Source: CBDDRG01 sp051306415 (GTDB lineage Bacteria; Pseudomonadota; Gammaproteobacteria; Pseudomonadales; Porticoccaceae). From it: DNA of 19,205 bases. The translations under genes were made by a program, and so were the position numbers. The notes below the pieces were generated by a model. The model saw only the letters and a program-made list of their open reading frames with translations, had not been told where the DNA came from and ran no database searches. This document shows, piece by piece, positions 1-7,819 of this stretch; the stretch's first letter is position 1, and every line of letters begins with the position of its first letter. The stretch lies in contig JBPPNE010000143.1 in assembly GCA_051306415.1 (NCBI GenBank), positions 1-19,205 of the forward strand. The letters are read 5' to 3'.

Positions 1-707
1 CCCGCCCGCTCAAGCACATCCTGACAGGCATCACTCATGCCCTTTACCGCGTTCTTGAACACTTCGCGACCATGAAAATCGATGGTGATGTCGAGGGGTC
101 GAAACTGGGCAATGGCGTGCAGCCCGAAATCCGGTATCGCAAGAAACTCCCGGGTCGCGGGCACACAGCCAAGCTTACCGGCGATCAGCCCTGATGGTTG
201 GTCCGACGCCTGTAGCACCACGGCGCCAGCACCATCGCCAAAGAGGATCGCCGACTCCCGCTTTGACCAGTTCATCAGCGAACTCAGCCGCTCCGAACCC
301 ACCACCAGCGCGGTCTTGATCGAGCCGGTGCGGATCATGTCGGAAACCATGTTGAAGGCGTAGATAAACCCGGTGCAGGCGGCGTTCAGATCGACCGCGG
401 CAGCGTTGACCGCACCCAGGCTGTTCAACAGCATTGAAGCGGTGTTGGGGACGATTTCGTCTGCCGTGGTGGTCGCGTAGGCGATCATATCGAGGTCGGT
501 GGCGGCGATACCCGCCGCCGCCAGCGCGCGCACGGCAGCGACATGAGCCAGATCAGCGTTGCGAACATGGCTGATGCGCCGGCACTTGATTCCGGTGCGC
601 GCAACGATCCAGTCATCCGAGGTATCGAGAATGGTGACGACGTCGGCATTGCTGAGCGTCGCCGGTGGCAGGCACTTTCCCCAACCGGTTATTTTGGCAA
701 ATGGCAT
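1..707 (-). CDS. fabH: 3-oxoacyl-ACP synthase III (FabH/KAS III family), partial: C-terminus beyond left edge
   Basis: The reading frame is open from an ATG at 707 down to base 1, giving about 235 codons. The family normally has 320-370 residues, so the last third is missing. Reading the reverse complement shows the KAS III fold signatures: N-terminal ITGWGKCLP, the DTSDDWIVARTGI segment near residues 28-40, the active-site cysteine Cys111 in AACTGF, and the glycine-rich FGDGAGAVV motif. The visible end (GREVFKNAV) corresponds to the conserved EVFK segment before the catalytic His and Asn, which lie outside the window. KAS III enzymes condense acyl-CoA with malonyl-ACP to start fatty acid synthesis; some paralogues make other acyl products. 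A GAGACG purine run precedes the ATG. The gene follows rnhB after 88 bases on the same strand. It could be the housekeeping fabH or a secondary paralogue; the sequence does not decide which. Confidence 0.88.
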   Translation of the reverse strand, partial: MPFAKITGWGKCLPPATLSNADVVTILDTSDDWIVARTGIKCRRISHVRNADLAHVAAVRALAAAGIAATDLDMIAYATTTADEIVPNTASMLLNSLGAVNAAAVDLNAACTGFIYAFNMVSDMIRTGSIKTALVVGSERLSSLMNWSKRESAILFGDGAGAVVLQASDQPSGLIAGKLGCVPATREFLAIPDFGLHAIAQFRPLDITIDFHGREVFKNAVKGMSDACQDVLERA

Positions 708-776
708 CGTCGTCTCATGGCTATAGGGGCCCAGTTGCAGGCTAGGGATTCTCCAGCAGATGGCCACCAAGATCAA

Positions 777-794
777 TGCGGATGTTGCGGATGT
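777..794. repeat. 9-bp perfect tandem duplication just downstream of rnhB
   Basis: The unit TGCGGATGT occurs twice in direct succession (777-785 and 786-794), one base beyond the rnhB stop codon (796-798). It lies in the 88-base spacer before fabH. No function is evident; replication slippage is the simplest origin. Confidence 0.7.
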
Positions 795-795
795 T

Positions 796-1416
796 TCAAT
801 TTGTTGACAGCGGTGTTGAGCCAGCGCGTGCCGACGTCAGGCAAGCCCTCACGGGGGCAAAGGAGCGCCGGTGCAGTGGGCAGGGCCCGCGGGCACTCAG
901 TGCCGCCAGATGGAGGGCAGTACCATAGCCCTTGTGCTCAGCGAAGCCGTAACCCGGGTAATCCCGATCGCTGGCAACCATTTCACGGTCGCGGGTGACC
1001 TTGGCGACAATACTTGCTGCACTGATCGCAGGGACGAGCACGTCGCCCTTGATCAGCGCCTGCGCCGGATAATCCCACAAAGGCAGGCGATTGCCGTCCA
1101 CAGCGACAAATTCCGGCGCCACCGCGAGGCCGTCCACGGCGCGCATCATCGCCAGCAGGGTGGCCTGAAGGATGTTGATACGATCGATTTCAGCTACCGA
1201 TGCACGGCCGATATGCCAGCTGAGAGCATTGGCAATGATCTGCGGATACAACGCCTCCCGCTGCCGTGGCGACAGCCGCTTGGAATCGGCGAGGCCGGCA
1301 ATGGGGCGTCGCGGGTCGAGAATGACGGCCGCGGTGACGACATCGCCGGCCAGCGGACCGCGCCCCACTTCATCGACACCAGCGAGTAGTGAGCCCTGGT
1401 AGCTCAGCGCAATCAT
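796..1416 (-). CDS. rnhB: Ribonuclease HII
   Basis: This 206-residue protein closely follows RNase HII of E. coli (198 residues). RNase HII cleaves RNA in RNA-DNA hybrids and removes single misincorporated ribonucleotides. The metal-binding acidic residues are all present: Asp15 and Glu16 in the signature DEVGRG, Asp107 in VDGN and Asp125 in KGD. The ISAAS.VAKVTRD segment (131-143) and HKGYG (161-165) are also typical. The C-terminus after residue 190 is about eight residues longer than in E. coli and rich in Ala, Ser and Thr. The ATG overlaps the lpxB stop as ATGA (1413-1416), so translation is probably coupled to lpxB. The order lpxB-rnhB is the classical gammaproteobacterial one, but dnaE does not follow here. 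Confidence 0.97.
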   Translation of the reverse strand: MIALSYQGSLLAGVDEVGRGPLAGDVVTAAVILDPRRPIAGLADSKRLSPRQREALYPQIIANALSWHIGRASVAEIDRINILQATLLAMMRAVDGLAVAPEFVAVDGNRLPLWDYPAQALIKGDVLVPAISAASIVAKVTRDREMVASDRDYPGYGFAEHKGYGTALHLAALSARGPCPLHRRSFAPVRACLTSARAGSTPLSTN

Positions 1417-2567
1417 TGGCTGCTCTCGATCAGGTCGGCGAGAGCAGCGGCGGCGACTGCACTCCCGCCGCAGCTCAATTCACGGTGGAGTCGCAGAAAT
1501 TCCGCCTGCAGTGCGGCACCTTTTCGGGGATCTTGCAGATAACCCAGCACCGCCGCGCCAATGCGCTCAACGGTGGCGTCGTTCTGCAGCAGCTCCGGCA
1601 CCAGTGCGTGCCCGGCGAGCAGATTGGGCAGCGACACATGGGGAATTTTAAGCATCGGCGCCAACATCAGATGGGTCAGCCAGCCCACCCGGTAGGCCAC
1701 TACCATGGGTTTTTTCAACAGCATGGCTTCAAGCGCCGTGGTTCCAGAGGCGAGCAGCACTACATCCGCTGCCTCCATGGCCGTGTGGGACTGGCCGTCG
1801 AGGACCTTGATCGGCAGATCACCGGCCCCCTCCAGCAGCACATCGAGCTCTCGGCGCCGCTCCGGGCTGGCAGCGGGGAGCACAAAGGTCAACCCCGGCC
1901 ACCGCTGCCAACACCAGCGAGCCACGGCGAGAAACAGCGGCCCGAGCAGGGCCACTTCGGCACGGCGGCTGCCCGGCAACACGGCAAGCAGGGGCCCGGT
2001 TGCCGGCAGGCGCAATGTCCGTCTCGCGGCGAGTGGGTCGGGCACGAGGGGCAATTCATCGGCCATGGGATGACCGACGTAGGCCACGGGCACCTGGTGA
2101 GTGCGGTAAAACTCGGCCTCGAAGGGCAGCAGGGTCAACATCAGATCGACAGCGCGGGCAATTTTCTTGACTCGCCCCTGCCGCCACGCCCACACCGACG
2201 GGCTGACATAGTGGGCCGTCTTCAGGCCGGCGCGACGCAGTTGCAGTTCGAGGCCGAGATTGAAGTCGGGGGCATCGATGCCAACCATCACCGCGGGTTG
2301 CCAGGCGAGAAAATACTGCTTGAGCGCCCGCCGCATCCGCAACAACTCCGGCAGGCGCTTGAGCGGCTCCACCAGGCCCATCACCGCCAAGCGCTCCATC
2401 GGATACAGCGAGTGAAAGCCTTCGGCGATCATCCGCGGCCCGCCCAGGCCTTCGAAAACAGCCTCGGGATAATGCTCGCGCAATGCTTTCATCAAGCCCG
2501 CACCGAGCTGATCGCCCGAGGCCTCGCCCACCACGATTGCAATGCGGACTGGTGCTGCGGTCACCAT
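1413..2567 (-). CDS. lpxB: Lipid-A-disaccharide synthase
   Basis: LpxB is a peripheral membrane GT19 glycosyltransferase. It joins UDP-2,3-diacylglucosamine to lipid X, making the beta-1,6 disaccharide 1-phosphate of lipid A. From the ATG at 2567 the protein has 384 residues (E. coli 382). It carries GEASGD at 14-19, GIDAPDFN with Asp98, the YVSPSVWAWRQ segment (120-130) and LPGSR with Arg201. Asp98 and Arg201 fall at the same numbers as the essential E. coli residues. The SLPNLLAG motif lies near the C-terminus. The frame continues 34 codons upstream to 2669, but that extension lies inside lpxA, resembles no LpxB N-terminus and is rejected. The spacer from lpxA is 31 bases and no strong Shine-Dalgarno is visible, so translational coupling with lpxA is plausible. 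Confidence 0.97.
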   Translation of the reverse strand: MVTAAPVRIAIVVGEASGDQLGAGLMKALREHYPEAVFEGLGGPRMIAEGFHSLYPMERLAVMGLVEPLKRLPELLRMRRALKQYFLAWQPAVMVGIDAPDFNLGLELQLRRAGLKTAHYVSPSVWAWRQGRVKKIARAVDLMLTLLPFEAEFYRTHQVPVAYVGHPMADELPLVPDPLAARRTLRLPATGPLLAVLPGSRRAEVALLGPLFLAVARWCWQRWPGLTFVLPAASPERRRELDVLLEGAGDLPIKVLDGQSHTAMEAADVVLLASGTTALEAMLLKKPMVVAYRVGWLTHLMLAPMLKIPHVSLPNLLAGHALVPELLQNDATVERIGAAVLGYLQDPRKGAALQAEFLRLHRELSCGGSAVAAAALADLIESSQ

Positions 2568-2598
2568 CACCGATAGGTACCCGTCGAGGACCAGAGAG

Positions 2599-3387
2599 TC
2601 AGCGAATGATGCCACGCGCGGAGGTGCGGACTGACTCCAGCAATGGCTCGATAGCCACTTTTTCTTCACTGCCAGCGGCGGCGATGGCCTCCACCCGCTC
2701 CAGCGCTTCCTCCAACTTCAACCCCTGCCGATAAAGCGCCTTGTAGGCGCGGTTGATGGCGATCACCTGGGCGGCGGTAAATCCGCGTCGTTGCAAACCA
2801 ACCTTGTTGATGGTGCGTGGTTTAGCCGGATGTCCGGTCGCCATCACATAGGTAGGAACGTCCTGATTCACGAAGGCTGCCGGCCCAACAAAGGCGTGAG
2901 CACCAATGCAGACGTGCTGGTGGATCATCGTGAATCCGGATAAAAACGCCCAATCACCTATTTTGACGTGCCCGGCCATGGAGGCATTGTTGATCAGGAT
3001 GATGTGATCGCCGAGCACACAGTCATGGCCAATATGGACATAGGCCATGATCAGGTTGTGATGGCCAATGCTGGTTTCGCCGCGATCCTGAACGGTACCC
3101 CGGTGGATGGTAGCGCCTTCGCGGACGGTATTGTGGTCACCCATCACCAGGCGGGTCGGCTCTCCCTGATACTTCATATCCGGCGTAGCTTCGCCAACAG
3201 TGGCGAATTGAAAGATGCGGTTGTGCTTGCCGATCCAGGTCGGCCCCTTGATGACAACATGGGAGTGGATCACGGTGCCCTCACCGATGTGCACATCGGG
3301 CCCGATCACGGTCCAGGGCCCCACCTCAACCCCGGCACCCAATTGCGCGGACGGGTGGACAATTGCGAGGGGATCAATCAATGCCAT
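2599..3387 (-). CDS. lpxA: UDP-N-acetylglucosamine 3-O-acyltransferase (first step of lipid A synthesis)
   Basis: LpxA transfers a 3-hydroxyacyl chain from ACP to the 3-OH of UDP-GlcNAc, starting lipid A synthesis in the cytosol. The 262-residue protein (the usual length) shows left-handed beta-helix hexapeptide repeats from about residue 8 to 185, then a helical C-terminus ending ARGIIR as in the family. The catalytic His121 in HIGHDC equals E. coli His125. The GEPTR and TIHRGTVQ segments are conserved. The text is closer to the Pseudomonas than to the E. coli enzyme (for example the RGE/RAE and NLIMAY region). At the acyl-chain ruler (E. coli Gly173, Pseudomonas Met169) this protein has Pro169, which is unusual. 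The gene lies between fabZ (42-base spacer) and lpxB. Confidence 0.97.
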   Translation of the reverse strand: MALIDPLAIVHPSAQLGAGVEVGPWTVIGPDVHIGEGTVIHSHVVIKGPTWIGKHNRIFQFATVGEATPDMKYQGEPTRLVMGDHNTVREGATIHRGTVQDRGETSIGHHNLIMAYVHIGHDCVLGDHIILINNASMAGHVKIGDWAFLSGFTMIHQHVCIGAHAFVGPAAFVNQDVPTYVMATGHPAKPRTINKVGLQRRGFTAAQVIAINRAYKALYRQGLKLEEALERVEAIAAAGSEEKVAIEPLLESVRTSARGIIR

Positions 3388-3408
3388 TCACTCAACAAAG
3401 CAGACCTT

Positions 3409-3448
3409 TTTACTCGAAGTTCTGCAACTTTACTTGAAGTTTTGCAAC
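3409..3448. repeat. 20-bp tandem duplication covering the fabZ stop codon
   Basis: Unit 3409-3428 and unit 3429-3448 are adjacent 20-mers differing at two C/T positions only. The second unit is the 3' end of fabZ including its TAA; the first lies in the fabZ-lpxA spacer and repeats the same stop triplet. The spacer of 42 bases is thus about half made of copied gene end. A slippage or small duplication event followed by two transitions is the likely origin. Confidence 0.85.
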
Positions 3449-3867
3449 GCACAGAGAATTTGCCCCTCGCAGGTCAACTGACCGTCAACTGTCGCCCTGC
3501 AGTTGAAGCGCCAGATTGTCCGCTTGGTTGAATCGACTTCCGCCTCCAACATCAGGCGGTCGCCAGGCACCACGGGGCGTTTGAAACGAACCCCATCGAC
3601 ACCGGCAAAAAGGTAGAGGTTGTCATCATCGGGCTGCTTGTTGACCGTGGCAAAGCCGAGGATGCCGGCCGCCTGCGCCATGGCTTCAATAATCATCACC
3701 CCAGGAAAGATCGCCGCCTGTGGGAAATGGCCATTGAACACCTCCTCGTTGGCGGTGATGTTTTTGTAGGCGAGGATGCGCTTGCCCAGTTCCAGCTCGA
3801 CCACTCTGTCCACCAACAGGAACGGATAGCGATGGGGCAGGAGCTTCCTGATCTGATCAATTTCCAT
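3430..3867 (-). CDS. fabZ: 3-hydroxyacyl-ACP dehydratase FabZ
   Basis: FabZ is a hot-dog-fold enzyme that dehydrates 3-hydroxyacyl-ACP to trans-2-enoyl-ACP in fatty acid elongation. Its substrate is also the donor for LpxA and LpxD, so it competes with lipid A synthesis. The protein has 145 residues (typical 140-150). The catalytic pair is visible as His47 in NGHFP and Glu61 in IIEAMAQ, and the N-terminal LLPHRYPFLLVDRV is characteristic. The ATG at 3867 lies within the end of lpxD (11-base overlap), preceded by AAGGA six bases upstream, so it is well supported and probably coupled to lpxD. The last codons and stop take part in a 20-bp tandem duplication. Confidence 0.98.
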   Translation of the reverse strand: MEIDQIRKLLPHRYPFLLVDRVVELELGKRILAYKNITANEEVFNGHFPQAAIFPGVMIIEAMAQAAGILGFATVNKQPDDDNLYLFAGVDGVRFKRPVVPGDRLMLEAEVDSTKRTIWRFNCRATVDGQLTCEGQILCALQNFK

Positions 3868-4939
3868 CCGGGTTCCTTAGCTGCACACCATCCCTCAGAT
3901 CGTTAGGGTTGCTGATTTTTTCGAGCTTTCTGAGCCGCCGGTACATGTCGTCCAGCTGGCCAAAACGCGCGGCGTTGCGTCGCCAATCGGGTGTTTCATA
4001 CATCAGCAAGCCCGAGGAATAGGAACCCGCCTTGGTTACAGATTTAGAAATGCTGCACCGCGCCATGACCTGCACATTGTCGCATACCGTGACGTGCCCG
4101 ACCGCGCCGGCCTGGCCGGCAAAAAGACAGTTCTTGCCAATCACCGAGCTGCCGGCAATACCGGAGTAGGCCGCCATGGCGGTGTTCTCGCCGAGATGGA
4201 CATTGTGGGCAATCTGGACGTGGTTATCGAGAATGACGCCGCTCTCGATCACGGTATCGCCGAGCGCACCGCGATCAATGGTAGTGCAAGCGCCAATTTC
4301 CACGTTATCGCCGATCTGAACTCCACCCAATTGCCGAATCTTGACCCAGTGCTCGCCGTCGTGGGCGAAGCCAAAGCCGTCGGCGCCGATCACCGCGCCG
4401 CTATGGATAACCACCTGCCGACCAATGCTGACTCCGTGATAAATGCTGACGTTGGCGAACACCCGGGTGTCGCTGCCAATGACACAGTGATCACCGATAA
4501 AAACCCCCGCGCCAATAGACGCCCCGGCATCGATGCGAACACCTTCGCCAATGGTCGCGTGGGGGCCAATCGCAACGTCCTTCGCGATGCGAGCGCTGTC
4601 CGCGACAACCGCGCTCGGGTGAATCCCCGATGGCAGCCGCGGAGTGGCATCGAACAGTGCTGTAGCACGTGCATAGGCCAGATAGGGGTTGCTGACTACC
4701 AACCGGTTGCCAGCGAACTTGTCCGCATCAGCCGGCTTCAGGATAACGGCGCTCGCGCCGGTGGAGGCGAGAAAATCTTCGTAGGCCTTGTTGGCGAGAA
4801 ACGTCAGATCGCCCTCACCGGCACCCTGCAAAGTATTCAGGCGCTTGATCCGGCATGCCGCGTCACCGCGCAACTCCACGCCCAGGCGAGCTGCGATATC
4901 ACCGAGGGTGAATTCACGATCCACGTCCGATTCCCCCAC
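3857..4939 (-). CDS. lpxD: UDP-3-O-(3-hydroxyacyl)glucosamine N-acyltransferase
   Basis: LpxD adds the second, N-linked 3-hydroxyacyl chain in lipid A synthesis. From a GTG at 4939 it has 360 residues. It has an N-terminal uridine-binding domain (to about 105, with DLTFLAN and NPYLAYAR), a hexapeptide beta-helix (about 106-310) and a C-terminal helix rich in Arg and Leu. Catalytic His245 in QIAHNV equals E. coli His239. ADGFGFA and CTTIDRGA are conserved. The residue matching the E. coli ruler Met290 is Ser296. The start is uncertain: a second GTG at 4924 would begin MDREFTLGDIA, has GGGGGA about seven bases upstream and fits the family N-terminus at least as well. The 4939 start leaves one base after the skp stop. 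Confidence 0.95.
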   Translation of the reverse strand: MGESDVDREFTLGDIAARLGVELRGDAACRIKRLNTLQGAGEGDLTFLANKAYEDFLASTGASAVILKPADADKFAGNRLVVSNPYLAYARATALFDATPRLPSGIHPSAVVADSARIAKDVAIGPHATIGEGVRIDAGASIGAGVFIGDHCVIGSDTRVFANVSIYHGVSIGRQVVIHSGAVIGADGFGFAHDGEHWVKIRQLGGVQIGDNVEIGACTTIDRGALGDTVIESGVILDNHVQIAHNVHLGENTAMAAYSGIAGSSVIGKNCLFAGQAGAVGHVTVCDNVQVMARCSISKSVTKAGSYSSGLLMYETPDWRRNAARFGQLDDMYRRLRKLEKISNPNDLRDGVQLRNPDGN

Positions 4940-4940
4940 A

Positions 4941-5450
4941 TCACTTCATCTTTTTATTAAGACGATCGGTCAGCTTGGCAGTCAAATCCGTTTCCGGCGG
5001 CGCAAAGATGACCGCCTCTCGCTGCAATAGCAAGGTGACGCCCTCTTCCTTGACCAGTTCCTGAATTGACTCCAGAGCCTTGGGCTGAGCCTCTTTCATG
5101 ATGCTGCCCTGGAGATTCTTGATCTCACCTTCGAGCTTGCGCGCCACCAATTCGATATCGGCATTCAGGTATTCCATTTTTTTCTGGTACTCGGCCATCT
5201 GTTCCTTTGAAGCAGTCATCCGCTTGCTTTCCACTTCTTTTTGCAGTGCCTTGATATCCGCACCAGTGCTGTCGTACTTGGCCTGCATGGACGCATATTC
5301 GGATTTTGCCTGCAACTGCTTGACCCGGGCCTTGGCGAAGTCAGCCGCAAAAATTGCGCGGCCGACATCAACCACTGCCACCTTCTCAGCCATCGCTCCC
5401 GCGCTGAGGAGCCCAGCAAGAGCAAACATCATAATTTTCAAATTGCGCAC
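4941..5450 (-). CDS. skp: Periplasmic chaperone Skp (OmpH family)
   Basis: Skp is a trimeric periplasmic holdase that keeps unfolded outer-membrane proteins soluble until BamA inserts them. The 169-residue product starts with a signal peptide (hydrophobic residues 6-18, predicted cleavage AMA/EK after residue 21). A beta segment VAVVDVGRAIF follows, then a long Lys/Glu/Gln-rich helix region (about 40-140) that forms the tentacle coiled coils, and a C-terminal strand. The initiator is GTG at 5450, supported by GGAGAG six to seven bases upstream. The first internal ATG (residue 7) would cut the charged signal-peptide N-terminus. It lies between bamA and lpxD, the usual place. Confidence 0.95.
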   Translation of the reverse strand: MRNLKIMMFALAGLLSAGAMAEKVAVVDVGRAIFAADFAKARVKQLQAKSEYASMQAKYDSTGADIKALQKEVESKRMTASKEQMAEYQKKMEYLNADIELVARKLEGEIKNLQGSIMKEAQPKALESIQELVKEEGVTLLLQREAVIFAPPETDLTAKLTDRLNKKMK

Positions 5451-5485
5451 AATGATCTCTCCGTTAACGTTTTTAGATGGTTAAA

Positions 5486-5499
5486 TTCAGCTTACTGAA
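5486..5499 (-). other. Short hairpin after the bamA stop, possible weak attenuator
   Basis: On the minus strand TTCAG and CTGAA form a 5-bp stem with a 4-base loop right after the bamA stop (5501-5503), followed by TTT. The stem is AT-rich and the T-run short, so it would at most give weak attenuation between bamA and skp. Confidence 0.25.
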
Positions 5500-5500
5500 A

Positions 5501-7819
5501 TCAGAAAGTCTGGCCAAGGGAAAATTGGAAAAATTCGGTTTCGTCTTCCGGACCGTCGTTGATAGCCTGGCCGAGGCTCAGGGTAATGGGGCCGAATCCA
5601 CTCAGCCAGGTTCCGCCGATACCTACCGCATAACGCAATTCACCAATATCCGGCGAGAAACAGTTAGTCTGTACCGGGCTACAGTCGGTATCAAAGATGT
5701 TTCCCGCGTCAAAAAATACTGCGGTCTGCACGCTGCGTTTATCCTTCAGGAAAGGCACCGGAAAAATTATTTCGGCACCGCTTTCAATTTTTACATTGCC
5801 GCCAAAGGGCCGCGAACGCGTGAACCCCGGGAAGATCGGCGTGTCCTGAGGCCCTAGCGTATTGCGCTTGTAACCCCGCACGGAACCGAAGCCCCCACCG
5901 TAGAAATTCTTGAAAAACGGCAATCGCTCACCACTACCCAGGGCGGCACCATAACCCATGGCTGCTCTCAGCCGCAGCGTAAAACTGGTGGTGATCGGGC
6001 GCAGATACATTCCGCTATAGGTGAGCTTGTAGTACTCCATGTCGCTGCCCGGAATCGCAAACTCAATGGCGGCCTGCTGCGAATGCCCCCGGGTCGCCAG
6101 CGTTCCCCGGTTCAACGTCGAATCGATCCAACTCAAACTGGTGCTAAAAATATTGTACTGATCACCGTTGTCACGAACGAACTCGAACAGCTCAAAGGTT
6201 GGAAAAGAACCCAGATCAATGGATAGATTTTCGTAGTTAAAGCCGAAACCCAACCTCGCGGTTTCCGATAGCGGATAGCCGAAGCTTATTCCCGCGGTGA
6301 GACTATCACTGGTGTACTCAGCCAAATCAAAATCGCCGTAGTCAGTTTTGCTGAGCCCGACCCGATAGCCAACACTGACCCCATCCGGAGTGAAATAAGG
6401 ATCGGTGAAAGAGAACGATATATTGGTCTGGTAGGAGCTACGGTTGAGGCCAACGCCAACGGAATTGCCGGTGCCGAGAAAATTGTTTTCCTGCAGGTTG
6501 GCGCCGAGGATGATCCCGGTGCCCTGAGCAAACCCAACGCTGGCGCCGATGCTGCCGGAGGGCTGTTCCTCGACAGTGTAGATCACGTCCACCTGGTCGC
6601 TGGTACCCGGCACTTCCGTGGTGTCCGCCTTGACCTCCTTGAAGTGGCCCAGGCGCTCCAAGCGTACTTTCGATTGCTCGATGCGGTCAGTAGAGGCCGA
6701 ACCCGCTTCCATCTGGCGCATTTCCCGACGCAGTACTTCGTCGGTAGTTTTGGTATTGCCGCGAAATTCAATCCGCCGCACATAGGCGCGCCGGCCCGGG
6801 GTGATGACGAAGGTCAGCTTGGCGGTTTTATCGGCGTCATTAACATCGGTTACGCCCTCTACCTTGGCGAAGGTGTAACCCTCGCCGCCGAGGCGCTTGG
6901 TGATGAATTCGCTGCTCGTAGTCATCAACACTTGGGAAAACATCATGCCTTTGCGCAACAAAATGAGTTGGCGAACGATGTTCTCGGCGATCGGGAGTTC
7001 GCCGGACAACTCGATATCGCCCACGGTGTAGACAGCGCCTTCGGTCACATTGATCGTGATGTAAATCGCATCCTTCTCTGGATTGACCGACACTTGTGTC
7101 GATTCGATGGCGAATTTCAGATAGCCTCGATCCCGATACCAAGACTCCATTTTCTCGAGATCACCGGACAGCTTTTCCCGCGAATACTTGTCATCGCTGT
7201 AAATCCACGACAGCCAGCCGGTAGTTTTCAGCTCAAATTCGTCAAGTAGCTGCTCGTCGGGATAAGTGTTGTTGCCGACGATGTTGATTCGCTTAATGGC
7301 GGCAACCTGGCCCTCACTGATCGTCAGGTTGACGGCAACCCGATTACGCGGCAGTTTTTTTGCCTCCGATTTTACCGTCGCGCCGTAGCGGCCCTGGCCG
7401 ACGTATTGCCGTTGGAGCTCCTGACTCATACCCTCGAGGATGGACTGACGGAATATCTGTCCTTCCGCGAGCCCGCTTTCCCGCAGCGCGGCAAGCAGTT
7501 TATCGGTTTCAATGGCCTTGTTGCCGCTCAGGTTAATCTCGGACACGGCGGGCCGTTCGCTCACTGTGATCACCAGCACCTTGTCGTCCCGACCGATGTG
7601 AATATCGTCGAAATAACCGGTGCGAAATAGCGCCCGCGTCGCCTGGCGAATGCCATCGTCATCGATGAGATCGCCGGCATTGACCGGTAGCACGGCAAAC
7701 ACGGTGCCCGCGGACACCCGTTGCAAGCCGTCGATGCGAATATCTTCAATCTGAAAGACATCGGCGCATGCGAATGCTGGCGACAAGCCCAGCAACAAGA
7801 GCAAAATTAGTCGCTTCAT
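5501..7819 (-). CDS. bamA: Outer membrane protein assembly factor BamA
   Basis: BamA is the essential Omp85-family insertase of the BAM complex. The 772-residue protein (E. coli 810) has a signal peptide cleaved near ACA/DV (residue 19). Five POTRA domains follow, at roughly 20-90, 91-172, 173-262, 263-342 and 343-420, starting with FQIEDIRIDGLQRVS. The rest is a 16-strand beta-barrel. The conserved loop-6 VRGY motif (VRGF/Y in the family) is near residue 645, and the chain ends with a Phe after FSLGQT, the usual C-terminal outer-membrane signal. The ATG at 7819 is fixed by the signal peptide, although the bases before it (a CCCCCGCC run) contain no Shine-Dalgarno. Neighbours rseP and skp match the standard envelope-stress cluster. 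Confidence 0.98.
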   Translation of the reverse strand: MKRLILLLLLGLSPAFACADVFQIEDIRIDGLQRVSAGTVFAVLPVNAGDLIDDDGIRQATRALFRTGYFDDIHIGRDDKVLVITVSERPAVSEINLSGNKAIETDKLLAALRESGLAEGQIFRQSILEGMSQELQRQYVGQGRYGATVKSEAKKLPRNRVAVNLTISEGQVAAIKRINIVGNNTYPDEQLLDEFELKTTGWLSWIYSDDKYSREKLSGDLEKMESWYRDRGYLKFAIESTQVSVNPEKDAIYITINVTEGAVYTVGDIELSGELPIAENIVRQLILLRKGMMFSQVLMTTSSEFITKRLGGEGYTFAKVEGVTDVNDADKTAKLTFVITPGRRAYVRRIEFRGNTKTTDEVLRREMRQMEAGSASTDRIEQSKVRLERLGHFKEVKADTTEVPGTSDQVDVIYTVEEQPSGSIGASVGFAQGTGIILGANLQENNFLGTGNSVGVGLNRSSYQTNISFSFTDPYFTPDGVSVGYRVGLSKTDYGDFDLAEYTSDSLTAGISFGYPLSETARLGFGFNYENLSIDLGSFPTFELFEFVRDNGDQYNIFSTSLSWIDSTLNRGTLATRGHSQQAAIEFAIPGSDMEYYKLTYSGMYLRPITTSFTLRLRAAMGYGAALGSGERLPFFKNFYGGGFGSVRGYKRNTLGPQDTPIFPGFTRSRPFGGNVKIESGAEIIFPVPFLKDKRSVQTAVFFDAGNIFDTDCSPVQTNCFSPDIGELRYAVGIGGTWLSGFGPITLSLGQAINDGPEDETEFFQFSLGQTF

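Noticed and set aside
794..799. TTGAAA as a -35 box for fabH on the minus strand
   Set aside because: Matches five of six bases but no acceptable -10 lies 16-18 bases downstream; it overlaps the rnhB stop.
1389..2576. 395-codon open frame on the plus strand across lpxB
   Set aside because: It is antisense to a clear lpxB, rich in Gln/His/Arg/Gly with no domain pattern: a shadow of GC-biased codon use.
2568..2669. 34-codon N-terminal extension of lpxB
   Set aside because: Lies within lpxA and has no match to LpxB N-termini; the ATG at 2567 gives the normal length and residue numbering.
4094..4960. 288-codon plus-strand frame opposite lpxD
   Set aside because: The repeating Asn/Asp/Ala/Gly pattern is the reverse reading of LpxD hexapeptide repeats, not a real protein.
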